64,000 nucleotides of DNA from Niveibacterium terrae (GTDB lineage: Bacteria > Pseudomonadota > Gammaproteobacteria > Burkholderiales > Rhodocyclaceae): assembly GCF_048213115.1 (NCBI RefSeq), contig NZ_CP172404.1, positions 2,976,001-3,040,000 of the forward strand, given 5' to 3'. The notes under the pieces were generated by a model that ran no database searches, was not told where the DNA came from, and worked only from the letters and a program-made list of their open reading frames with translations. The position numbers and the translations under genes are program-made. Positions 16,868-25,476 of the stretch are shown here, piece by piece; position 1 is the first letter of the stretch; the number at the start of each line of letters is the position of its first letter.

Positions 16868-17761
16868 TCAGAGCAGGCCCTTGAGCAAGCGGCCCATCTC
16901 GGACGGATCACGGGTAACCGTGAAGCCGCACTCCTCCATGATCGCCAGCTTCGCTTCGGCCGTGTCGGCGCCGCCCGAAATCAGCGCACCGGCATGCCCC
17001 ATCCGCTTTCCGGCCGGCGCGGTTACGCCGGCGATGAAGCCGACGACCGGCTTCTTCATGTTGTCACGGCACCAGCGCGCCGCCTCGGCTTCATCCGAGC
17101 CACCGATCTCGCCGATCATGATCACCGCATCGGTGTCCGGGTCGTCGTTGAAGGCTTTCATGATGTCGATATGCTTCAAGCCATTGATCGGATCGCCGCC
17201 GATCCCGACCGCCGAGGACTGCCCCAGCCCGATTTCGGTCAGCTGCGCGACCGCTTCATAGGTCAAGGTCCCCGAGCGCGAGACGACACCGATGCGCCCC
17301 TTGCGGTGGATGTGGCCGGGCATGATGCCGATCTTGATCTCGTCGGGCGAGATCAGGCCCGGACAGTTCGGCCCCAGCAACAGGGTCTCTTTGCCGCCTG
17401 CCGCGACCTTGGCCTTCATCTTGTTGCGCACGACCAGCATGTCGCGAACCGGGATGCCTTCGGTGATGCAGATCACCAGATCAAGGTCGGCTTCGGCCGC
17501 TTCCCAGATCGCCGCGGCGGCCCCCGCCGGCGGCACATAGATCACCGACACCGTCGCGCCCGTCTCGGCCGCCGCCTCCCTGACCGTGCCAAAGATCGGG
17601 ATGTCGAAGACCTTCTCGCCGGCCTTCTTCGGATTGACGCCGGCGACGAAGCATTCGCGGCCATTGCCATATTCGAGGCACTTCTCGGTGTGGAACTGCC
17701 CAGTCTTGCCGGTGATGCCCTGGGTGATGACCCGGGTGTCCTTGTTGATCAGGATGCTCAT
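16868..17761 (-). CDS. sucD: Succinate-CoA ligase (ADP-forming), alpha subunit
   Basis: 297 aa, the usual length. CoA-binding Rossmann region at the start: TRVITQGITGKTGQFHT. The catalytic phosphohistidine lies in the stretch around GIAGVTAPAGKRMGHAGAL. With SucC it interconverts succinyl-CoA and succinate with nucleotide triphosphate formation in the TCA cycle. It is 11 bp downstream of sucC. Confidence 0.97.
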   Translation of the reverse strand: MSILINKDTRVITQGITGKTGQFHTEKCLEYGNGRECFVAGVNPKKAGEKVFDIPIFGTVREAAAETGATVSVIYVPPAGAAAAIWEAAEADLDLVICITEGIPVRDMLVVRNKMKAKVAAGGKETLLLGPNCPGLISPDEIKIGIMPGHIHRKGRIGVVSRSGTLTYEAVAQLTEIGLGQSSAVGIGGDPINGLKHIDIMKAFNDDPDTDAVIMIGEIGGSDEAEAARWCRDNMKKPVVGFIAGVTAPAGKRMGHAGALISGGADTAEAKLAIMEECGFTVTRDPSEMGRLLKGLL

Positions 17762-17772
17762 CTCATCTCCCT

Positions 17773-18933
17773 TTATTGGACGGCCGCGACGATCTTCGTG
17801 GCCGCCTCGGCCATCGTGTCGGCGGCGATGATCGGCAGGCCGGAATCGGCGAGGATCTTCTTGCCGATCTCCTCGTTCGTGCCTTTCATCCGGACGACCA
17901 GGGGCACGGCCAGATGAGTCTCGCGCGCCGCCGCAACGACGCCGCTGGCGATCGTGTCGCAGCGCATGATGCCGCCGAAGATATTGACCAGGATGCCTTT
18001 GACTCTGGGGTTCCTGAGCATGATCTTGAACGCTTCAGTGACCTTCTCGGTCGTCGCGCCGCCACCGACGTCGAGGAAGTTCGCCGGCTCGGCGCCGAAG
18101 AGCTTGATCGTGTCCATCGTCGCCATCGCGAGGCCCGCGCCATTGACCAGACAGCCGATGTTGCCGCCCAGCGAAACGTAGGACAGATCGAACTTCGACG
18201 CTTCGATCTCGTCCGGGTCCTCCTCGTCCAGATCGCGGAAAGCGAGGATGTCCGGGTGGCGGTAGAGCGCGTTCGAATCGAAGTTGAACTTCGCATCGAG
18301 CGCCTTGATCCCGCCATTGCCTTCGAGGATCAACGGGTTGATCTCGGCCAGCGACGCATCGGACTCCATGTAGCAGGTATAGAGGCGCTTGAAGGTGTCG
18401 ATGGCCTGGGCGAGCGAAGCTTCGGGCACGCCTATGCCCAGGGCCAGCTCGCGAGCCTGCCCATCCTGGATCCCTTGCACCGGATCGACGAAGACCTTGA
18501 TGATCTTCTCGGGCGTCGTGCGCGCGACTTCCTCGATGTCCATCCCGCCTTCGCTCGAAGCCATCACGGCGACGGTCTGGGTCGCGCGATCGGTCAGCAC
18601 GGCAAGGTAGTATTCCTTGCGGATGTCCGCGCCCTCTTCGATCAGCAGACGGCGCACTTGCTGCCCCTGCGGTCCGGTCTGATGCGTGACGAGCTGCATG
18701 CCGAGGATCTGACCGGCCAGCTCGCGCACTTCGGCCAGCGAGCGGGCGAGTTTGACACCGCCCCCCTTGCCGCGCCCCCCGGCGTGGATCTGGGCCTTGA
18801 CGACCCAGAGACTGCCGCCGAGTTTTTCGGCCGCGGCGACCGCTTCCTCGACCGAGAAAGCCGGGATGCCGCGCGGCGTGACGACGCCGAATTGACGCAG
18901 GATTTCTTTGGCCTGGTATTCGTGGATTTTCAT
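17773..18933 (-). CDS. sucC: Succinate-CoA ligase (ADP-forming), beta subunit
   Basis: 386 aa. ATP-grasp domain beginning MKIHEYQAKEILRQFGV, followed by WVVKAQIHAGGRGKGGGVK and the C-terminal CoA-ligase domain with GGIMRCDTIASGVV. ATG 18933 was chosen because it gives the canonical N-terminus; the open frame extends 67 codons upstream without family similarity. Forms one transcription unit with sucD. Upstream is a 166-bp gap to ackA. Confidence 0.97.
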   Translation of the reverse strand: MKIHEYQAKEILRQFGVVTPRGIPAFSVEEAVAAAEKLGGSLWVVKAQIHAGGRGKGGGVKLARSLAEVRELAGQILGMQLVTHQTGPQGQQVRRLLIEEGADIRKEYYLAVLTDRATQTVAVMASSEGGMDIEEVARTTPEKIIKVFVDPVQGIQDGQARELALGIGVPEASLAQAIDTFKRLYTCYMESDASLAEINPLILEGNGGIKALDAKFNFDSNALYRHPDILAFRDLDEEDPDEIEASKFDLSYVSLGGNIGCLVNGAGLAMATMDTIKLFGAEPANFLDVGGGATTEKVTEAFKIMLRNPRVKGILVNIFGGIMRCDTIASGVVAAARETHLAVPLVVRMKGTNEEIGKKILADSGLPIIAADTMAEAATKIVAAVQ

Positions 18934-19099
18934 GCTTGCCCTTTGATCGGAAGCCCGGCCTTGCGGTCGGAGGCTGTTGGTATCGGGACGAAGTCGGACG
19001 GAGAAAGCCTTGCGGGGCACAGGCCCTGGACGGACTCCGGCAATCCGTCCGATTGTAGCGGAATCGGCGCCCTGCGGAGCCTTGCACCTTTGATGGAAT

Positions 19100-20296
19100 T
19101 CAGCCGTCGCGGACATCGAGCGCGCGCTGCGCATGGCGGGCGATCATCAGCTCCTCGTCGGTCGGAATCACCCAGACCGCGACGCGGCTCACCGCCGAGC
19201 TGATCCTGGCGAGCCCCCGGCCACTATTCGCGTCGTGATCGACCTCGACGCCCAGCCAGCGCCCCATCTCGAGGATGCGCTCGCGGATGAAGGCCGAGTT
19301 CTCGCCAATGCCGGCCGTGAACACGATCGCATCGAGTCCGCCCATCGCGGCCGCCAGCGACGCGAGTTCGCGACCGACCCGGTAACAGAAATACTCGACG
19401 GCGAGGCGGGCGCGCGGATCGTCCGACATCTCCAACACCCTCATGTCGCTAGACAGGCCCGAGATGCCCAGCAGGCCCGATTCCTTGTACAGCATCTTCG
19501 CGATCGCCGCGCTGTCCATACCGCGCTCGTCGATCAGATAGAGCAGTACCCCGGGATCGAGCGCACCGCAGCGCGTTCCCATCGGCAGACCTTCGACGGC
19601 CGTAAAGCCGAAGGTTGTCGCGACGCCTATCCCATTGTCGATCGCACAGGCGCTCGCGCCGTTACCGAGGTGGAAGACCACGGTCTTCCCGGCAGCGGCG
19701 AGCGGATCGATGCCCGGCAGCACCGAGGCAATGTACTCATAGGAGATCCCGTGGAAGCCGTAACGGCGAATCCCCGACTGGGTCAGCGCATAGGGCAGAG
19801 CGAAGATCTGCGCGACCAGCGGCTGGTGGCGGTGAAAGCCCGTATCGAAGCAGGCGAGCTGGAGGATGCCGGGCGAATGCGCGCGCAGCGTCCGGATCGG
19901 CTGCAGATTGTTCGGCTGGTGCAGGGGCGCGAGCGGGGTCAGGCGCGCGAGATCTTCGAGCACCTGATCGTCAACGACGACCGGCTCGGAATATTTGAGT
20001 CCGCCATGGACGACGCGATGGCCGTAGGCGCGCACGGTCAGATCCGCCGTCTGATGCGCGAGAAAGTCGTTCAGCACATCGACCGCCCCCGCGTGCCCCA
20101 GCTCGGTTCCGCGCGACCAGACCGATTCGGCGACCTTCTCGCCCAAGGCCGACCAGGCGCGAAAGTGCGGCTCGGTGAACAGCCCCTCGATCTGCCCGCG
20201 CAGCAACAGCGCGGGCTCGGCGCGGACGAACGACTTGAACACCGAGAACTTGAGGCTGGAAGACCCCGCGTTCAGCACGACGATAGCCTCTGTCAT
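19100..20296 (-). CDS. ackA: Acetate kinase, first copy
   Basis: 398 aa. ASKHA-fold kinase with the N-terminal VLNAGSSSLKFSVF, the second signature YGFHGISYEYIA and the C-terminal GGLDAIVFTAGIGENSAFIR. Converts acetyl phosphate and ADP to acetate and ATP. ATG 20296 is in the standard position. A paralogue of similar size is encoded immediately upstream (20522-21703). An 18-bp perfect inverted repeat lies 17 bp upstream of the start (20313-20330) and could be an operator. No pta gene is present beside it. Confidence 0.96.
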   Translation of the reverse strand: MTEAIVVLNAGSSSLKFSVFKSFVRAEPALLLRGQIEGLFTEPHFRAWSALGEKVAESVWSRGTELGHAGAVDVLNDFLAHQTADLTVRAYGHRVVHGGLKYSEPVVVDDQVLEDLARLTPLAPLHQPNNLQPIRTLRAHSPGILQLACFDTGFHRHQPLVAQIFALPYALTQSGIRRYGFHGISYEYIASVLPGIDPLAAAGKTVVFHLGNGASACAIDNGIGVATTFGFTAVEGLPMGTRCGALDPGVLLYLIDERGMDSAAIAKMLYKESGLLGISGLSSDMRVLEMSDDPRARLAVEYFCYRVGRELASLAAAMGGLDAIVFTAGIGENSAFIRERILEMGRWLGVEVDHDANSGRGLARISSAVSRVAVWVIPTDEELMIARHAQRALDVRDG

Positions 20297-20312
20297 ACCC
20301 CTCCCCCGAAGG

Positions 20313-20330
20313 GTGTCGCAAACGCGACAC
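20313..20330. promoter_or_regulatory. Perfect inverted repeat upstream of ackA, candidate operator
   Basis: GTGTCGC-AAAC-GCGACAC, arms of 7 nt. It lies between the terminator of the upstream ackA paralogue and the ATG at 20296. It could bind a dimeric regulator or form a small 5' UTR hairpin. I do not recognise the regulator. Confidence 0.5.
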
Positions 20331-20465
20331 ATGGCCAGATGGCATGGCCTGCAACGATGCTAGCAAGGGAGAGCACTGACCGTTCTTGCGCCAGAGCATG
20401 AAAAACAGCCGGCACAGCAAAGACGCCAGGCACTCGTTCACACGCGCGCAGCGCAAGCCGCGTGC

Positions 20466-20502
20466 AAAAAAAACCGGCCGGTCCCTCGCGGGGCCGGCCG
20501 GC
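20466..20502 (-). terminator. Strong rho-independent terminator behind the second ackA
   Basis: On the minus strand a GC-rich stem CCGGCCGGCCCC / GGGACCGGCCGG is followed by eight T. It begins 20 bp after the stop at 20522. It separates the two acetate kinase genes into different transcription units. Confidence 0.9.
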
Positions 20503-20521
20503 TTGATCAGGCGCAGGACGA

Positions 20522-21703
20522 TCAGTTGTCCTTGAGCACGCGACGAACGTGACGAGCGATCATCAGCTCTTCGTTGGTCGGGATCACCCAGGCGTTGACG
20601 GCGCTGTCCTCGGTCGAGATCAGCGGACCGCGGGTCTGGTTCGCCGCGGCGTCGAGGCGCAGGCCCAGCCAGTGCGCAGCTTCACAGATGCGGGCACGGA
20701 TCAGCGGCGCGTTCTCGCCAATACCGCCGGTGAAGACCAGCGCATCGACACCGCCCAGCGCGGCGGCGAAGGAGCCGATCTCGCGCGAGATCCGGTAGAC
20801 GTAGAAATCGACCGCCAGGCGGGCGCGCGAGGAGTCGCTCGCCAGCAGCGCGCGCATGTCGCTCGACACGCCCGACAGGCCCAGCAGGCCGGATTCGCGA
20901 TAGAGCAGCTTCTCGATCGCCTTGGCGTCCATGCCCTTTTCGGTCATCAGATAGAGCAGGATGCCCGGGTCGATCGCGCCGCAGCGGGTGCCCATAGGCA
21001 GGCCGTCGAGCGCGGTGAAGCCCATCGTCGTCGCAACGCCGAGGCCGCCGGACAGCGCGGCCATGCTGGCGCCGTTACCGAGGTGCAGCACGATCGTGCG
21101 GCCGGTCGCGGCACGCTTGTCGTACTGGCCCAGCACGCTGGCGATGTATTCATAGGACAGGCCGTGGAAGCCGTAACGACGGATGCCCTCTTCGGCGTAC
21201 TCGAGCGGCAGCGCAAAGAGTTCGGCTTCTTGCGGCTGGGTGCGGTGGAAGGCGGTGTCGAAGCAGGCCACTTGCGGCAACTCGGGATGCTGTTCCATCA
21301 GCAGGCGGATCGGGGTCAGATTGTGCGGCTGATGCAGCGGGCCGAACGGGATGAACTGTTCGAGCTGCTTCATCACATCAGCGTCGACCCTGGCCGGAGC
21401 CGAGAACTTCAGGCCGCCGTGCAGCACGCGGTGACCGACCGCGACCGGCTTCGCAACGCCGTGAGCGGCCAGGAAGTCGTTGATGCACTTCATCGCGCCG
21501 TCGTGGCCCAGCTGGGTGCCTTCCGGCCAGGACTGGCTGGCCAGCACGGTGGAGCCGGCGTCCTTGGCGACGAAATTCGGCTCGGTGTAGAGGCTTTCGA
21601 CCTGACCGCGCAGGCGCAGCTCGAAATCGTTGCCGGTCGTTTCGAAAACGGAGAACTTCAGGCTGGACGAGCCAGCATTGAGGACGAGGATAGGATCGTT
21701 CAT
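20522..21703 (-). CDS. ackA: Acetate kinase, second copy
   Basis: 393 aa. The same kinase signatures as its neighbour: ILVLNAGSSSLKFSVF, YGFHGLSYEYIA and VDALVFTGGIGENAPLIR, with catalytic residues intact by eye. It sits between pflA and the other ackA in the order pflB - pflA - ackA - ackA. It therefore probably serves the fermentative branch that turns PFL-derived acetyl-CoA into acetate and ATP. ATG 21703 gives the normal N-terminus. A strong terminator follows. Confidence 0.96.
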   Translation of the reverse strand: MNDPILVLNAGSSSLKFSVFETTGNDFELRLRGQVESLYTEPNFVAKDAGSTVLASQSWPEGTQLGHDGAMKCINDFLAAHGVAKPVAVGHRVLHGGLKFSAPARVDADVMKQLEQFIPFGPLHQPHNLTPIRLLMEQHPELPQVACFDTAFHRTQPQEAELFALPLEYAEEGIRRYGFHGLSYEYIASVLGQYDKRAATGRTIVLHLGNGASMAALSGGLGVATTMGFTALDGLPMGTRCGAIDPGILLYLMTEKGMDAKAIEKLLYRESGLLGLSGVSSDMRALLASDSSRARLAVDFYVYRISREIGSFAAALGGVDALVFTGGIGENAPLIRARICEAAHWLGLRLDAAANQTRGPLISTEDSAVNAWVIPTNEELMIARHVRRVLKDN

Positions 21704-21844
21704 GATGAGTGAGTTAATTGTCGCCGCAGTGGCGAAGGTGGACGATGGACGCCGCCGCTGCGCCACACGCAGGGACGACTAAAGAGCGAAGACAGGACAG
21801 AGGCCGACGCAGCCAGACCGGCGGACGATCGCCTCTTTCCATGC

Positions 21845-22705
21845 TCAAAATACTTTCAGTCCGCGCGAGCGGAATTGCTCCCTGACCCGCTCGGTCAGCT
21901 CATTGCTGGGCGCCGGAGTGTCGTTCAGGGCGTAAGGCAGCGCGAGCTTTTCCCATTTGGACTTACCCATCTGGTGAAAGCGAAGCACTTCAACCCGTTC
22001 GAGGCTGCGGATGCCGGCGGCGATGTCGGCCACGCGCTCGACATTGTCGTAGTCATCGGTCAAGCCGGGAACCAGCACGAAACGCACCCAGGTCGGACGG
22101 TTCAGATCGGAGAGCCGCCGCGCATAGGCCAGAGTCGGAGCGAGCGGCTGACGGGTCACCCGGTAATAGGTTTCCTCGTCGCCGGATTTGATGTCGAGCA
22201 GGTTCAGATCGACATCCATCAGCTCTTCGTCGCTGAGCTTGTCCCCCATCCGGCCGCAGGTATCGAGCGCAGTGTGCAGCCCGAGTTCCTTGCAGCGGCG
22301 CAGGATCCGCTTCGTGAACTGGTGCTGAACCATCGGCTCGCCTCCCGAGATCGTGACGCCCCCTTTGGAGAGGGTCAGCGGGCGGACGTACTTCTTGATT
22401 TCGGCCATCAGGTCGGCGGCCGTGGAAGGGTTGCCGTGCATCTTGTGCCAGGTGTCAGGGTTATGACAGTACTGGCAGCGCATCAGGCAGCCGGACAGAA
22501 AGATCACGGCACGGATGCCGGGTCCATCGACCGCGCTTCCCATTTCGTATGAATGTATGTAGCCGGTGAGAAGCTGGTCCTCGGCATCCGCGATGTCCTC
22601 GATGTCAGCATCGTGAATCGCAAAATGATCCGGGCCGCCCGACTGGGCGGCCCCGGATTGCAGGACATGCAGCTCGTACCGACTGCCCATCAGGCGAGTC
22701 GCCAC
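21845..22705 (-). CDS. pflA: Pyruvate formate-lyase activating enzyme (radical SAM)
   Basis: 286 aa. Radical SAM enzyme that uses SAM and a 4Fe-4S cluster to generate the glycyl radical on PflB. The cluster motif CLMRCQYC is near residues 73-80. Homology to E. coli PflA begins at LTGYIHSYE, residue 46, so there is an N-terminal extension of about 45 residues rich in acidic residues. The start is GTG 22705 with GGAGG 4 nt upstream. The gene lies 63 bp downstream of pflB; an intergenic hairpin occupies 22728-22755. Confidence 0.94.
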   Translation of the reverse strand: MATRLMGSRYELHVLQSGAAQSGGPDHFAIHDADIEDIADAEDQLLTGYIHSYEMGSAVDGPGIRAVIFLSGCLMRCQYCHNPDTWHKMHGNPSTAADLMAEIKKYVRPLTLSKGGVTISGGEPMVQHQFTKRILRRCKELGLHTALDTCGRMGDKLSDEELMDVDLNLLDIKSGDEETYYRVTRQPLAPTLAYARRLSDLNRPTWVRFVLVPGLTDDYDNVERVADIAAGIRSLERVEVLRFHQMGKSKWEKLALPYALNDTPAPSNELTERVREQFRSRGLKVF

Positions 22706-22727
22706 AGTGCCTCCATTCTTCAGGTCG

Positions 22728-22755
22728 CCGCGGATCCCGGAACGGGAATCCGCGG
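22728..22755 (-). other. Hairpin between pflB and pflA
   Basis: CCGCGGAT-CCCG and CGGG-A-ATCCGCGG form a stem of 12 bp with one bulged base and a 3-nt loop. There is no T-tract, so it is more likely an mRNA-stabilising or processing element than a terminator. It lies just upstream of the pflA ribosome-binding site. Confidence 0.6.
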
Positions 22756-22768
22756 AGGTCTGTCGAGC

Positions 22769-25024
22769 TTAAACGCGCTCGTGGAAAGTGCGGTTCAGAA
22801 CGTCGAGCTGTTGCTCACGCGTCAGCTTGACGAAGTTCACCGCATATCCGGAAACGCGGATCGTCAGTTGCGGGTACTTTTCCGGGTGATCCATCGCGTC
22901 CAGCAGCGTGTCGCGATTGAGCACGTTCACGTTGACGTGGAAGCCATCGCTGCCGAAGTAAGCGTCCAGGCTGCCCTTGAGCTTGTCAGCCTTTTCTTCG
23001 GTGTTACCCAAAGCGCTCGGCGAGAAGGACAGGGTCAGCGAGATACCATCCGCTGCGTCTTCGTACGGGATCTTGGCGACCGACATCATCGCGGCCAGAG
23101 CGCCGTGGGTATCCCTCTGGTTCGAGGGGTTCGCACCCGGGGCAAAAGGCTGGCCCTTGCGGCGACCGTCCGGCGTGTTACCAGTTTTCTTACCATAGAC
23201 GACGTTCGACGTGATCGTCAGCACCGACTGGGTGTGAACCGCATTGCGGTAAGTCGGGTACTTGCGGATCTTGTCCATCATCTTGGTGACGAGGCCGGTC
23301 GCGATCTGGTCGGCGCGGTCGTCATTGTTGCCGTAGCACGGGTATTCGCCTTCGGTGACGTAATCGGTGATCAGACCGGTTTCATCGCGGATGACCTTGA
23401 CCTTGGCGAACTTCATCGCGGACAGGCTGTCCGTCGCGTGCGACAGACCGGCGATACCGCAAGCCATCGTGCGCAGGATGTCGCGATCGTGCAGAGCCAT
23501 TTCGATCGCTTCGTACGCGTACTTGTCGTGCATGTAGTGGATGATGTTCAGCGCGTTGACGTAGGTCTTCGCGAGCCAGTCCATCATCACGTCCATGCGC
23601 TTCATCACTTCGTCGTAGTCGAGGTAATCGCCTTCGATCGGAGGAAGAGGAGCGCCAACCTGGGCACCGGAGACTTCGTCGCGGCCACCGTTGATCGCGT
23701 AGAGCATCGCCTTGGCGAGGTTCACACGAGCACCGAAGAACTGCATCTGCTTGCCGACGCGCATCGACGAGACGCAGCAGGCGATCGCACAGTCATCGCC
23801 CATGCGCGGACGCATCAGTTCGTCGCTTTCGTACTGGATCGACGAGGTGTCGATCGAGACCTTGGCGCAGAAACGCTTGAAGCCGTCCGGCAGAGCCGGG
23901 GTCCAGAACACGGTCAGGTTGGGTTCCGGAGCCGCGCCCAGGTTGTACAGGGTGTGCAGCATGCGGAAGCTGTTCTTGGTGACCAGGGTACGGCCGTCTT
24001 CGCCCATGCCGCCGATCGATTCGGTCGCCCAGATCGGGTCGCCCGAGAACAGTTCGTCGTATTCCGGGGTGCGCAGGAAGCGGACCAGACGCAGCTTCAT
24101 CACGAAGTCGTCGATGATTTCCTGGGCTTGTTCTTCAGTGATGCGGCCTTCCTTCAGATCGCGATCGATGAACACGTCGAGGAAAGTCGAGACACGGCCG
24201 ACCGACATCGCGGCGCCGTTCTGTTGCTTGACCGAAGCGAGGTAGCCGAAGTAGGTCCATTGGACGGCTTCACGGGCGGTCGCGGCGGGCTTCGAGATAT
24301 CGAAACCGTAGGCGGAGCCCATTTCCTTCAGTTCTTCGAGCGAACGGATCTGTTCCGACAGCTCTTCGCGCAGACGGATCACTTCTTCGGTCGAATGGAC
24401 GTCGTCCAGTTCCGCCTTTTCGCGCTTCTTCGTGGCGATCAGGAAGTCGGTACCGTAGAGCGCGACGCGGCGATAGTCACCGATGATGCGGCCACGACCG
24501 TAAGCATCGGGCAGGCCGGTGATGATCGCGGACTTGCGGCACTTCAGGATGGTCGGGGTGTAAGCATCGAACACGCCGGCGTTGTGGGTCTTGCGATACT
24601 TGGTGAAGATCTCGGCAACGCGCGGATCGGCTTCATAGCCGTAAGCGTGCAGCGAGCTCTCAACCATGCGCCAGCCACCGTAAGGCATGATCGCGCGCTT
24701 GAGCGGCGCTTCGGTCTGCAAACCGACGATGACTTCGTTGTCCTTGTCGATGTAACCCGGAGCGTGGGCAGTGATGCCGGACGGAATCGGGGAGATGTCG
24801 AGGACGCCTTTTTCGCGTTCCTTGGCCAGCAGCGGTTGCAGCTTCGCCCAGACAGCCTTGGTGCGGGCCGTTGCGTCAGCGAGGAAGCTGTCGTCGCCGG
24901 TGTACGGGGTGTAGTTCTTCTGGATGAAGTCACGAACGTTGACTTCTTTTTGCCAGTCGCCAGCGGCAAAACCGCGCCACGATTCGGCGGTTGTCGCATC
25001 CGGGGTTTTCACGGAAGTGGTCAT
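22769..25024 (-). CDS. pflB: Formate C-acetyltransferase (pyruvate formate-lyase)
   Basis: 751 aa, the usual length. Cleaves pyruvate with CoA to acetyl-CoA and formate under anaerobic conditions. The adjacent catalytic cysteines are in AIACCVSSM near residues 417-418. The glycyl radical site is RVSGYAVNF near residue 725. AGGAGGG precedes ATG 25024 by 7 nt. The neighbouring activase pflA and ackA complete an acetate/ATP route, while adhE and focA, 20 kb away, cover ethanol and formate export. I found no full FNR box upstream. Confidence 0.97.
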   Translation of the reverse strand: MTTSVKTPDATTAESWRGFAAGDWQKEVNVRDFIQKNYTPYTGDDSFLADATARTKAVWAKLQPLLAKEREKGVLDISPIPSGITAHAPGYIDKDNEVIVGLQTEAPLKRAIMPYGGWRMVESSLHAYGYEADPRVAEIFTKYRKTHNAGVFDAYTPTILKCRKSAIITGLPDAYGRGRIIGDYRRVALYGTDFLIATKKREKAELDDVHSTEEVIRLREELSEQIRSLEELKEMGSAYGFDISKPAATAREAVQWTYFGYLASVKQQNGAAMSVGRVSTFLDVFIDRDLKEGRITEEQAQEIIDDFVMKLRLVRFLRTPEYDELFSGDPIWATESIGGMGEDGRTLVTKNSFRMLHTLYNLGAAPEPNLTVFWTPALPDGFKRFCAKVSIDTSSIQYESDELMRPRMGDDCAIACCVSSMRVGKQMQFFGARVNLAKAMLYAINGGRDEVSGAQVGAPLPPIEGDYLDYDEVMKRMDVMMDWLAKTYVNALNIIHYMHDKYAYEAIEMALHDRDILRTMACGIAGLSHATDSLSAMKFAKVKVIRDETGLITDYVTEGEYPCYGNNDDRADQIATGLVTKMMDKIRKYPTYRNAVHTQSVLTITSNVVYGKKTGNTPDGRRKGQPFAPGANPSNQRDTHGALAAMMSVAKIPYEDAADGISLTLSFSPSALGNTEEKADKLKGSLDAYFGSDGFHVNVNVLNRDTLLDAMDHPEKYPQLTIRVSGYAVNFVKLTREQQLDVLNRTFHERV

Positions 25025-25476
25025 GCTATGCCCTCCTATGGCATCACTGATTGGGTATTCAGGACACGGGAACGATCGCTGTGCTCGCTGATGGCAAGCA
25101 CGAGCCCGGGCGCGGCAGGCAGGAAGACCAAGTATTCAGATCGTTCCCAACGGGGCGGGCGGGTCAGCGACCCTCTCTTCACCTTCGCAGATTAGGCTCA
25201 GCCTCCGGTTGCAACAAGATGACTGAATCAAGGACTTTTCCGAGGCATTACGTTATAATGCGAAATCAGATTGCACGATGCGAAACAATAAATAATATAA
25301 ATCGCGCCATTAGTTTGCTTTTTGATCTCATTTCCTCCATCCGTCTCCCAATACCCACTTCGGGTGTTTTCCGATAGCCGCGTCCGTGCTAGCGTTAAAC
25401 AACAGGCGCACCTTAAAGTTCCAGGGATTCCTGCCGTATCCCGGAACAGCACCCAACGCTTCGCCCAAACGTGGAT
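25025..25476. other. Divergent intergenic region between pflB and the FimV-like gene
   Basis: About 450 bp. It includes an AT-rich stretch at 25240-25330, unusual for this DNA, with TATAAT on the plus strand at 25254-25259 and TATAAC on the minus strand at 25252-25257 as possible -10 elements. A single FNR half-site TTGAT occurs at 25322. No gene or terminator is seen. Confidence 0.5.

Noticed and set aside
20330..20362. Sigma-54-like sequence TGGCATGGCCTGCA near ackA
   Set aside because: The GG-GC spacing is 8 nt instead of 10.
25025..25476. FNR box upstream of pflB
   Set aside because: Only one half-site TTGAT at 25322 was found; the second half does not match ATCAA.
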